Shown here: one piece after another, positions 1-4,963 of the stretch
How positions within the stretch are numbered: the stretch's first letter is position 1
Layout: each line of letters starts with the position of its first letter
Program-made: the position numbers and the translations under genes
The notes under the pieces: model-generated
Told to the model about the DNA's origin: nothing
The model's input: the letters and a program-made list of their open reading frames with translations, nothing else
The model's database searches: none
DNA from: an uncultured Comamonadaceae bacterium
GTDB taxonomy: Bacteria; Pseudomonadota; Gammaproteobacteria; Burkholderiales; Burkholderiaceae_C
Direction: 5' to 3'
Assembly: GCA_937893415.1 (NCBI GenBank)
Contig: CALBWZ010000050.1
Location: forward strand, 1-8,010
Length of the DNA: 8,010 nucleotides

Positions 1-225
1 TTTTATTGTTGTTATTTAGCAACGTTTCGTGCTGCTTGTATTAAATATTTTTCTAGGGTAATCCATTATGAAATGGCTGGCTATATGATTGCGTTCGATG
101 CATCTCTCTATGCTAAATAGTAGTAAAATGAGAGTTCATTTTGCAATAAAAAGTATTCACTTTTAAACGTGATTTTTTTGGCAATCATTTGTGTATGCAA
201 AACTCTTTCTAACGTAGGTTTAATC
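1..225. other. A+T-rich intergenic region upstream of lipoprotein gene
   Basis: No convincing gene is visible here on either strand; every reading frame is short. The stretch is visibly richer in A and T than the rest of the window and probably holds the promoter and 5' leader of the lipoprotein gene. The best -10-like hexamer is TAAAAT at 124-129, but no good -35 lies at the right distance. TTGCAA at 141-146 with TAAACG at 164-169 has a 17-base spacer but a poor -10. A weak A+T hairpin (AAAAGT/ACTTTT, 149-164) is followed by seven T at 173-179. None of these is strong enough to call as a defined site. Confidence 0.5.
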
Positions 226-447
226 ATGAAAAAATTCGTATTGTTGTCAGCCCTGATCGCTGCTTTCGCCTTGACCGCTTGTGGTAAAAAAGAAGAGGCA
301 GCAATGCCTGTTGAAGCACCTGTTGTTGTCGCAGCACCTGCTGTTGTTGAAGCACCTGCTGTTGTTGAAGCGCCTGCCGCTGCAGCAACCGAAACTGCAG
401 TTGTACCAGCTGTAGTTGAAGCGGTTAAAGAAGCTGCTAAGCAGTAA
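226..447 (+). CDS. Small Val/Ala/Pro-rich lipoprotein, 73 aa
   Basis: This is a predicted secreted lipoprotein of unknown function. Residues 1-18 form a typical signal peptide: two Lys, then a hydrophobic stretch. The lipobox is L16-T17-A18-C19, so signal peptidase II should cut before Cys19 and lipid be attached there. The mature protein is only about 55 residues. It starts GKKEEA and then consists almost entirely of Val, Ala, Glu and Pro, including four degenerate copies of a six-residue unit resembling VVEAPA. This suggests an extended, flexible surface or periplasmic tether rather than a folded enzyme. The ATG at 226 is chosen because it gives the signal peptide directly and has AGG at 216-218, seven bases upstream. 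The in-frame GTG at 169 would bury the signal peptide behind 19 extra residues. It is followed by hairpins and appears monocistronic. Similar small KKEEA-type lipoproteins occur in related bacteria, but I cannot assign a role. Confidence 0.82.
   Translation: MKKFVLLSALIAAFALTACGKKEEAAMPVEAPVVVAAPAVVEAPAVVEAPAAAATETAVVPAVVEAVKEAAKQ
307..378 (+). repeat. 18-bp in-frame tandem repeat, four degenerate copies
   Basis: Four consecutive 18-bp units lie at 307-324, 325-342, 343-360 and 361-378, with consensus GTTGTTGAAGCACCTGCT. Units three and four differ at only two positions, and units one and two are more diverged. Each unit encodes a variant of VVEAPA, so gain or loss of a unit would keep the lipoprotein frame and only change its length. 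Confidence 0.8.
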
Positions 448-455
448 TGCTTGCC

Positions 456-485
456 AGCTGTCGGTGATTAGTCACCGACCCAGCT
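456..485 (+). terminator. Hairpin after the lipoprotein gene, no U-tract
   Basis: GTCGGTGA (460-467) pairs perfectly with TCACCGAC (472-479) around a TTAG loop, starting 12 bases after the lipoprotein stop codon. AGCT at 456-459 and 482-485 could extend the stem across a two-base bulge. No run of T follows, so alone it is a poor intrinsic terminator. It may instead protect the 3' end of the mRNA or assist the stronger hairpin just downstream. Confidence 0.5.
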
Positions 486-488
486 TAT

Positions 489-527
489 AAAAAAGGCCTC
501 TGACTAGTCAATAGTCAGAGGCCTTTT
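489..527. terminator. Bidirectional intrinsic terminator between convergent genes
   Basis: The arms at 491-506 and 512-527 form a perfect 16-bp stem around the five-base loop GTCAA. The core is GGCCTCTGACTA, with A-rich and T-rich outer ends. Read on the + strand, it ends in four U and would stop the lipoprotein transcript. Read on the - strand, it ends in six U (the A run at 489-494) and would stop the transcript leaving bamC, whose stop codon is about 40 bases away. The U-tract is better on the - strand side. Confidence 0.88.
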
Positions 528-568
528 GCGTTGTACCGCCAGCCGCGTATCGGCTGGGCTGCAAGCAT

Positions 569-1681
569 TTACTTCAAGTCGCTTGCCAGCACTTTAAGAA
601 TCAATTGTGCGGTTGCGTCGTTGGCAGCTCCACCTTGCGCATTTTGGACTTTGACTGTGCTGGTCGCTGTGTCGCCTGTCACAACAATGCGGTATTGCTC
701 AGCTTTGGTTTCAGTTTTGTTTGAACCAAACCAGTTTGAGAAAAATCCCTTGTCGTCTTTCTTGAGTTGAACCGCTTGGGCATACCGAACAAAGTAAATG
801 CCGGTGCTGCGGTCACGGTCTTCAACGGTGAATCCAGTGCGGTCAAGGGCGAGGCCAACACGGCGCCAGCCGCGATCAAATGGCTCAAGCATTGACAGTT
901 CTACGCCTGCGCTGCCTGTGTTGATTGTGGCTTTGGGCAGAGGAGCTGCTTGCGCGGTAGCTTGTGCAGCTTGAGCGTCTGAAGCGCCCAGTCTAAGCAT
1001 TAAGCGGCGTAAAAATTCGTTTTCGAGTTCTGCATCGCTGGTGCGGGGTTGCCACTTTGTTTGGTCTTCTGCAGAAGAGGTGTAGGTCTCAACCATGCCG
1101 CGGTGCGCGATGTAGATTTCAGTCTCGCCTGCGCCAGTGCGCTCCATACGTGTGCGAAATTTGTCTAGCTCGCCAGTCGAGTACAAGCTGTCAAACAACT
1201 TACCCAAGCTGTCTCTTATAAAGTCTTGTGGCAGTTTGGCCCGGTTCTCTGCCCAATCGGTCTCCATGATGCCAAGTGCCTTGTTGTCGGTGTCTAACAA
1301 AAAACCGCTGTCTTGCCAGAAGTCACGAACAGGGTCCCACAAGGCTTCTGGTGCTCGGCCTACAACCAGCCAACGTTGGTTGCCTTCGCGCTCGATGCGC
1401 ACATCTCCCAAGTTGCTGGCTGCGGCGGGGGCGGCGGGCGCATTGGCGATGTTTTGAAACTCACTGGCGCGCACGGTTGCACCAGGTGCTTGGTAGCGCG
1501 AGTCATTTTGTAGCTGCGTTAAATCTGGCGGGACTTCTAGCGAGCTGCCTTTTCTAGCGGTCTTGTAGTCGATCTTGTCGTCTTGTAACACCGAGCAACC
1601 TGACAGCGTCAGCATTGCCAGGCCCACACAGATTGCAATGGTGTTGCGTTGAAAAGAGTGGGCAAAACAGGGTGTAGACAT
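569..1681 (-). CDS. bamC: Outer membrane assembly lipoprotein BamC (NlpB/DapX)
   Basis: BamC is an accessory lipoprotein of the BAM complex, which folds beta-barrel proteins into the outer membrane; in E. coli its N-terminal segment binds BamD. This copy is 370 aa (E. coli about 344). It has a signal peptide with lipobox L26-S27-G28-C29, then the segment DYKTARKGSSLEVPPDLT at 38-55, resembling the BamC N-terminal region. Two similar domains follow: roughly 100-230, with WLVVGRAPEALWDPVRDFW and GIMETDWAENR, and roughly 260-370, beginning ELSMLEPFDRGWRRVGLALD. An Ala/Gln-rich linker (about 233-250) joins them. The ATG at 1681 puts the signal peptide at the N-terminus; the in-frame TTG at 1720 would add 13 polar residues and lacks a ribosome-binding site. 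GGAA lies 11 bases upstream of the chosen ATG, so the site is only fair. It sits downstream of dapA, as in E. coli, which supports the call. Transcription should end at the hairpin at 489-527. Confidence 0.93.
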   Translation of the reverse strand: MSTPCFAHSFQRNTIAICVGLAMLTLSGCSVLQDDKIDYKTARKGSSLEVPPDLTQLQNDSRYQAPGATVRASEFQNIANAPAAPAAASNLGDVRIEREGNQRWLVVGRAPEALWDPVRDFWQDSGFLLDTDNKALGIMETDWAENRAKLPQDFIRDSLGKLFDSLYSTGELDKFRTRMERTGAGETEIYIAHRGMVETYTSSAEDQTKWQPRTSDAELENEFLRRLMLRLGASDAQAAQATAQAAPLPKATINTGSAGVELSMLEPFDRGWRRVGLALDRTGFTVEDRDRSTGIYFVRYAQAVQLKKDDKGFFSNWFGSNKTETKAEQYRIVVTGDTATSTVKVQNAQGGAANDATAQLILKVLASDLK

Positions 1682-1709
1682 AAGCAATGTGTTTCCAGTG
1701 TGGTGTTGG

Positions 1710-1784
1710 TCACCACTCAAAAATGGGTGAGAGGGTTGACAGGGTTGAAAGCTGACATGCGCAAATTTCGCGCCTCGTTTTCAT
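1710..1784 (-). CDS. Possible 24-aa leader ORF between dapA and bamC
   Basis: This short open frame lies in the 122-base gap between dapA and bamC. Its ATG at 1784 follows GGGGGGAGAAAG, whose GGAG core is four bases from the start, and is a better-looking ribosome-binding site than those of dapA or bamC. The predicted 24-residue peptide begins MKTRREICACQL and has STLSTLSP from a 9-bp tandem repeat. It has no recognisable domain and no signal peptide. It ends at TGA (1712-1710), 28 bases before the bamC ATG and in a different frame, so it cannot be a bamC extension. It could be a translated leader that delivers ribosomes to bamC, or simply chance. Existence as a protein is unproven. Confidence 0.3.
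   Translation of the reverse strand: MKTRREICACQLSTLSTLSPIFEW
1732..1749. repeat. 9-bp direct repeat in the dapA-bamC gap
   Basis: AGGGTTGAC at 1732-1740 is followed at once by AGGGTTGAA at 1741-1749, so eight of nine positions match. On the - strand it reads as two CAACCCT blocks, with a third partial CACCC block next to them. It lies inside the possible leader ORF. It is too short to assign as an operator. Confidence 0.5.
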
Positions 1785-1803
1785 CTTTCTCCCCCCGGTT
1801 TTT

Positions 1804-2688
1804 TTACTGTAGCAAGCCACATTCGCGCAAGGCAGCTTCTACCTCTGCATGTGCGTGTGCGCTGAGCTGTGTCATGGGTAAACGAATGGCCGAGCCTGAC
1901 AGACCCAGTTTTGCGCTGGCCCATTTCACAGTGATAGGGTTGGCCTCAATAAACATGGCCTTGTGCAAAGGCATCAGGGCGAGTTGCATGGCCGCGGCTT
2001 GTTTTGCATCACCGCGCAATGCAGCGGCGCACAAGTCGCGCATGGCTTGTGGTGCCACATTGGCAGTCACAGAAATATTGCCGTGGCCACCCAGCAGCAT
2101 GAGGGCCACTGCTGTGGGGTCATCGCCAGAATAAATGGCGAAGTCTTTGGGTAGCAACTTGATGAGCCATAAAGCCCGATTGATGTCGCCAGTTGCTTCC
2201 TTGATGCCAACAATGCCAGGTAAGGCCGCCAAGCGCACGACGGTTTCAGTTTGCATATCCGCCACCGACCGCCCAGGCACGTTGTACAACACCATGGGCA
2301 AGTCAACCGCCTCGGCAATGGCCTTGAAGTGCTGAAACATGCCTTCTTGCGTCGGCTTGTTGTAATAGGGCACCACTTGCAGTTGGCAGTCGGCGCCAAC
2401 GTCTTTGGCGAAACGCGCCAGCTCTATGGCTTCGGAAGTCGAATTGGCGCCACAACCCGCCATGATGGGAACGCGTCCCCGAGCTTGCTCAACGGATACC
2501 CGAATGATGTCGCAATGCTCTTGAACACTGACTGTGGGTGATTCCCCGGTTGTACCGACCACACCAATGCAATCTGTGCCATGGTCGATATGCCAGTCAA
2601 TGAGCCGGCGCAGGCCGTCGTAGTCGACGTCGCCGTTGTCCAGCATAGGGGTGATGAGTGCGACGATGCTGCCAGTGATCATGCTCAT
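1804..2688 (-). CDS. dapA: 4-hydroxy-tetrahydrodipicolinate synthase DapA
   Basis: DapA condenses pyruvate with aspartate semialdehyde in the cytoplasm, the first committed step toward diaminopimelate (cell wall) and lysine. The protein is 294 aa, close to the 292 aa of E. coli, and spans a complete TIM-barrel of the N-acetylneuraminate lyase/DapA family. Visible landmarks are T46-T47 in the GTTGES motif, Y109 in PYYNKP, Y135 in LYNVPGR, R140 for the carboxylate, and the Schiff-base lysine K163 in GIKEATGD. T47, Y109 and Y135 correspond to the known catalytic triad, so the enzyme should be active. Two starts are possible: ATG at 2688 (MSMITGS) and ATG at 2682 (MITGS, closer to the E. coli start). 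Neither has a clear Shine-Dalgarno sequence. The methyltransferase ends 87 bases upstream and bamC lies downstream, the classic dapA-bamC order. E. coli DapA is feedback-inhibited by lysine; whether this one is cannot be read here. Confidence 0.97.
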   Translation of the reverse strand: MSMITGSIVALITPMLDNGDVDYDGLRRLIDWHIDHGTDCIGVVGTTGESPTVSVQEHCDIIRVSVEQARGRVPIMAGCGANSTSEAIELARFAKDVGADCQLQVVPYYNKPTQEGMFQHFKAIAEAVDLPMVLYNVPGRSVADMQTETVVRLAALPGIVGIKEATGDINRALWLIKLLPKDFAIYSGDDPTAVALMLLGGHGNISVTANVAPQAMRDLCAAALRGDAKQAAAMQLALMPLHKAMFIEANPITVKWASAKLGLSGSAIRLPMTQLSAHAHAEVEAALRECGLLQ

Positions 2689-2729
2689 GGTGTTGTCAAT
2701 TTGGGTTGCTGGTTGAGTGCTTGTTCAAC

Positions 2730-2760
2730 ATTCTACTCAGTGTGGGCGGCGCATTTTCAA
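2730..2760 (-). promoter_or_regulatory. Possible sigma70-type promoter for dapA
   Basis: On the - strand, TTGAAA (2760-2755) and TAGAAT (2735-2730) resemble -35 and -10 hexamers, with a 19-base spacer that is longer than the preferred 17. Transcription would begin about 35 bases before the dapA ATG. It could give dapA and bamC expression independent of the upstream genes. Confidence 0.3.
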
Positions 2761-2775
2761 TTTGTGCGCGTGTGT

Positions 2776-3351
2776 TTAGAGCGGTTTGAGTGGGTATCGT
2801 TGGGCGCTCACCTGGTCGACATCCTCTTTGATGCCGACAATGCGCTGAACAAAGCGTTGCGCGTTGTGGGAACTTTCGGGTTCAAAGCCGTCCTCGAAAG
2901 CAACGATGCGCAGTGAGCCGCATAACGCAAAAGCCTCATTGGGTGCCAGTAAAAACGCTGGTCTACTTGGTTTCCCGACGGTTTCTTGACCAGCCGAAAA
3001 TGTTTCAAATACCAACACACCACCGGGTTTCAAGCTGGCAATGAGGGGCTCGAACACGGGACGCCACAGGTAGTTGGTCATGACAGCGGCATCGAACTGT
3101 TGAGGCTGAAATGGCCAAGCTTCTTGCTCAAGATCAGCTTGCAAGCAGGCGATGTCGCTGTTGTTCATGTGCGCAAGCGCTGAGGCGTCTCTGTCAACGG
3201 CTGTAACTTGACAACCCAGCGACTGAAGCAGGCGCGCATGGCGTCCAGCACCACAGGCAAGATCTAAAACTTGCGCCTGTTGGGGTATGAGGTGCAGCCA
3301 GCGCTGCACCCAGTCAGAAGGACGGCCTAGACCATGAATGGCGTCAAGCAT
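2776..3351 (-). CDS. Class I SAM-dependent methyltransferase
   Basis: The 191-aa protein has the seven-stranded Rossmann fold pattern of class I methyltransferases. Motif I is VLDLACGAGRHARLL at 28-42. The acidic residue after strand 2 is D53 in TAVDRD, expected to bind the ribose of S-adenosylmethionine. D73 in LQADLE lies near the adenine. The strand-4 region is FDAAVMTNYLWRP at 86-98, and LKPGGVLVFETF (107-118) is the usual post-motif segment. The acceptor substrate is unknown; motif I resembles TehB/UbiG-type small-molecule methyltransferases, but this is not enough to name it. I chose ATG 3351. The frame is open to an ATG at 3468, but the extra 39 residues overlap the 63-aa upstream gene and look like its out-of-frame shadow. 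The start lies only 10 bases beyond the upstream stop codon and lacks a well-placed ribosome-binding site (GGAG is 20 bases away), which suggests translational coupling. Confidence 0.88.
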   Translation of the reverse strand: MLDAIHGLGRPSDWVQRWLHLIPQQAQVLDLACGAGRHARLLQSLGCQVTAVDRDASALAHMNNSDIACLQADLEQEAWPFQPQQFDAAVMTNYLWRPVFEPLIASLKPGGVLVFETFSAGQETVGKPSRPAFLLAPNEAFALCGSLRIVAFEDGFEPESSHNAQRFVQRIVGIKEDVDQVSAQRYPLKPL

Positions 3352-3361
3352 GTGCGGGCAT

Positions 3362-3553
3362 TTAAAAGCAGCTCCAGAGTTGCGTGGCCATACCCACCAT
3401 AAAGTCGGGGTTGGTGTACATGCTGAACACGCACCACAGCGCAACTGCGCCTGTCGTTCCGACAACAATGGTCAGCGGCCAAGGCCGCGCGACGTTAAAG
3501 CCCTGCACAGGTTGGGCATCGCTATTGTTTGTGTGGTTGTGGCTGTTGTGCAT
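3362..3553 (-). CDS. Small single-span membrane protein, 63 aa, unknown function
   Basis: I do not recognise a named family. The protein has three parts. The N-terminus, residues 1-12, is polar and His/Asn-rich (MHNSHNHTNNSD). A linker follows (about 13-25, with FNVARPWP). One hydrophobic membrane-spanning segment covers about 26-46, with Trp/Tyr near its ends. The short tail is PDFMVGMATQLWSCF, ending in an aromatic/Cys group. It is judged real because it has a coherent membrane-protein composition, fills the gap between two same-strand genes, and its stop lies 10 bases from the methyltransferase start. The single ATG at 3553 lacks a clear Shine-Dalgarno sequence. The His cluster could bind metal, but a three-His spacing in a low-complexity Asn stretch is weak evidence. 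A role linked to the adjacent methyltransferase or transporter is inferred only from position. Confidence 0.65.
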   Translation of the reverse strand: MHNSHNHTNNSDAQPVQGFNVARPWPLTIVVGTTGAVALWCVFSMYTNPDFMVGMATQLWSCF

Positions 3554-3617
3554 GGTGTCAAAGGTTAGCGGGTATCAGTTTGTTTGTGAAGCAGATGGCG
3601 GTTCAACCATGCGCCAA

Positions 3618-4838
3618 TCAGTCAATAACAGCTGTGGGGCCGCGCTGTATGGCTTGTTCTTGTACTGACAGGTTGATGAGTGCCGCGGCAATCCCCAGGC
3701 CAATGGCCAGGTACCACACGATGTCGTAGCTACCGGTTCTGTCGTACAGCACACCACCCATCCAAACGCCCATGAAACTGCCAATTTGGTGACTGAAGAA
3801 CACAAATCCACCCAACATGCTGAAGTGTTGTATGCCAAAAATACCCGCTACGATCGCGTTGGTAGGCGGTACTGTCGACAGCCACAACAGCCCCATTACA
3901 GCTGAAAACACATACACGCTCATGGGCGTTAAAGGGGATACCAAAAACACCGTTATGACCACTGCCCTGGCGAGATAAATAAACGCCAAAATCTTGCGTT
4001 TGGCCACGCGCTGACCCAGCGCACCAGCTGCATAGGTGCCAAATACGTTGAACAAGCCGATCAGCGCCAATGCGTAGCTGGCCACTTGTGGCGATAAGCC
4101 CTCGTCGCGCAAATAACTGGGCATGTGCACGCCGATAAACACCACCTGGAAGCCACACACAAAGTAACCAACCATCAGCAGTTGAAAGCTGCGGTAGCGC
4201 ATGGCTTCGCGCATGGCCTGAACGATGGTTTGCTCTCGCGGCGGTGCGCTTGGCCCACCTAGGTTGTTTTCACGCAACCCTATCGCCAACGGCACCATCA
4301 ACAGCGTTGCAGCCGCCAAGACCAACAAGGCGTTGTGCCAGCCCAGTTGAAATATCAATTGACCTTCTACAGGCACCATCAAAAATTGACCAAAGGAGCC
4401 TGCCGCTGCGGCTACGCCCATGGCCCATGAGCGCTTGTCAGCAGACACATTGCGGCCAATAACACCGTAAATAACGGCATAAGTGGTGCCTGCTTGGGCT
4501 GCGCCAATGGTCACACCCGTGGTGAGAGCGAAGCCAAGCGGCGTGTTGCTGGTGGCCATACCCACCAAGCCCAAGGCATACAGCAGCGCCCCAGCAACGA
4601 TCACTTTGAAAGCGCCAAATTTGTCAGCGGCCATGCCTGCAAATATGCCAAATAAGCCCCAAGACAGGTTTTGTATGGCCAAAGCCAGCGAAAAAGTCTC
4701 GCGGCTCCATGCTTGCGCTTGGGTGATGGGTTGCAGCCACAGACCAAAACCGTGTCGTACGCCCATGGATAAGGTCACTATGGCTGCGCCGCACACGAGT
4801 ACTTGCACCATTGACAGAGATTTAGCAGGAGAAGTCAT
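3618..4838 (-). CDS. MFS transporter, 12 transmembrane segments
   Basis: This 406-aa inner-membrane protein belongs to the major facilitator superfamily of proton-coupled or exchange carriers. It has about twelve hydrophobic segments in two halves, joined by a polar central loop near residues 205-225 (about LRENNLGGPSAPPREQT). Motif A in the loop between helices 2 and 3 is G68-M-A-A-D72-K-F-G75. Helix 1 has a conserved-looking Arg (GVRHGFGLWLQPIT), followed by W44-S-R-E. This pattern recalls the monocarboxylate/oxalate-formate antiporter-like branch of MFS, so an organic acid is a reasonable guess, but the substrate is not determinable. The ATG at 4838 is the first in-frame start. It has no Shine-Dalgarno sequence; TACATT lies six bases before it, compatible with a very short or absent leader. 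It is transcribed divergently from parE, and the 63-aa gene begins 64 bases after its stop codon. Confidence 0.88.
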   Translation of the reverse strand: MTSPAKSLSMVQVLVCGAAIVTLSMGVRHGFGLWLQPITQAQAWSRETFSLALAIQNLSWGLFGIFAGMAADKFGAFKVIVAGALLYALGLVGMATSNTPLGFALTTGVTIGAAQAGTTYAVIYGVIGRNVSADKRSWAMGVAAAAGSFGQFLMVPVEGQLIFQLGWHNALLVLAAATLLMVPLAIGLRENNLGGPSAPPREQTIVQAMREAMRYRSFQLLMVGYFVCGFQVVFIGVHMPSYLRDEGLSPQVASYALALIGLFNVFGTYAAGALGQRVAKRKILAFIYLARAVVITVFLVSPLTPMSVYVFSAVMGLLWLSTVPPTNAIVAGIFGIQHFSMLGGFVFFSHQIGSFMGVWMGGVLYDRTGSYDIVWYLAIGLGIAAALINLSVQEQAIQRGPTAVID

Positions 4839-4963
4839 GCGTGTAATGTAGCGAGGTTTGTTGACAGCGGCTGTCCAGTTTGGGTGGTTATTTGACTGGG
4901 TTTTTATGTGGTACTGGGTTTATTTACAGTCTACCCGTCAACATGTCGATACAATCCGCGGTC
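4839..4963. promoter_or_regulatory. Divergent promoter region between MFS gene and parE
   Basis: These 125 bases separate two genes that start in opposite directions, so both promoters should lie here or nearby. For parE, TACAAT (4950-4955) is the best -10. For the MFS gene, TACATT on the - strand (4850-4845) is a weaker candidate six bases from its ATG. In both cases the nearest -35-like hexamer (TTTACA 4923-4928 for parE; TGGACA on the - strand for the MFS gene) is 21 bases away, too far for a standard promoter. No clear repressor palindrome is seen. Confidence 0.45.
4950..4955 (+). promoter_or_regulatory. -10 element of the parE promoter, possible leaderless start
   Basis: TACAAT matches the -10 consensus at five of six positions. 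It ends eight bases before the parE ATG at 4964, so transcription would begin at or within a few bases of the start codon. No Shine-Dalgarno sequence precedes that ATG. No good -35 is present at 16-18 bases; TTTACA at 4923-4928 has a 21-base spacer. Confidence 0.4.

Noticed and set aside
169..225. GTG start giving a 92-aa form of the lipoprotein
   Set aside because: It would place 19 residues before the signal peptide; ATG 226 gives a normal lipoprotein signal and has AGG at a suitable distance.
1682..1720. TTG start at 1720 for bamC
   Set aside because: It adds 13 polar residues before the signal peptide, is a rare start codon and lacks a ribosome-binding site; ATG 1681 is better.
1735..1740. 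TTGACA on the + strand, antisense promoter toward dapA
   Set aside because: It arises from the 9-bp repeat and no matching -10 is visible at the right distance.
1649..2134. 161-aa open frame on the + strand over dapA and bamC start
   Set aside because: It is antisense to well-supported genes, Cys/Ser/Ala-rich and without recognisable domains; it is a shadow frame.
3352..3468. Upstream ATG 3468 for the methyltransferase
   Set aside because: The extra 39 residues overlap the 63-aa gene in another frame, are Cys/Trp-rich and do not resemble a methyltransferase N-terminus.
3596..3616. Hairpin TGGCG/CGCCA between the MFS and 63-aa genes as a terminator
   Set aside because: The stem is only five pairs with an 11-base loop and no U-run follows on either strand.
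4861..4866. Perfect TTGACA as a -35 for parE
   Set aside because: No acceptable -10 lies 16-19 bases downstream on the + strand, and the position is about 100 bases before the chosen start.
4880..4963. Upstream ATGs 4880 and 4943 for parE
   Set aside because: They add hydrophobic or unrelated residues not seen in the ParE family and lie at or before the likely -10 box.
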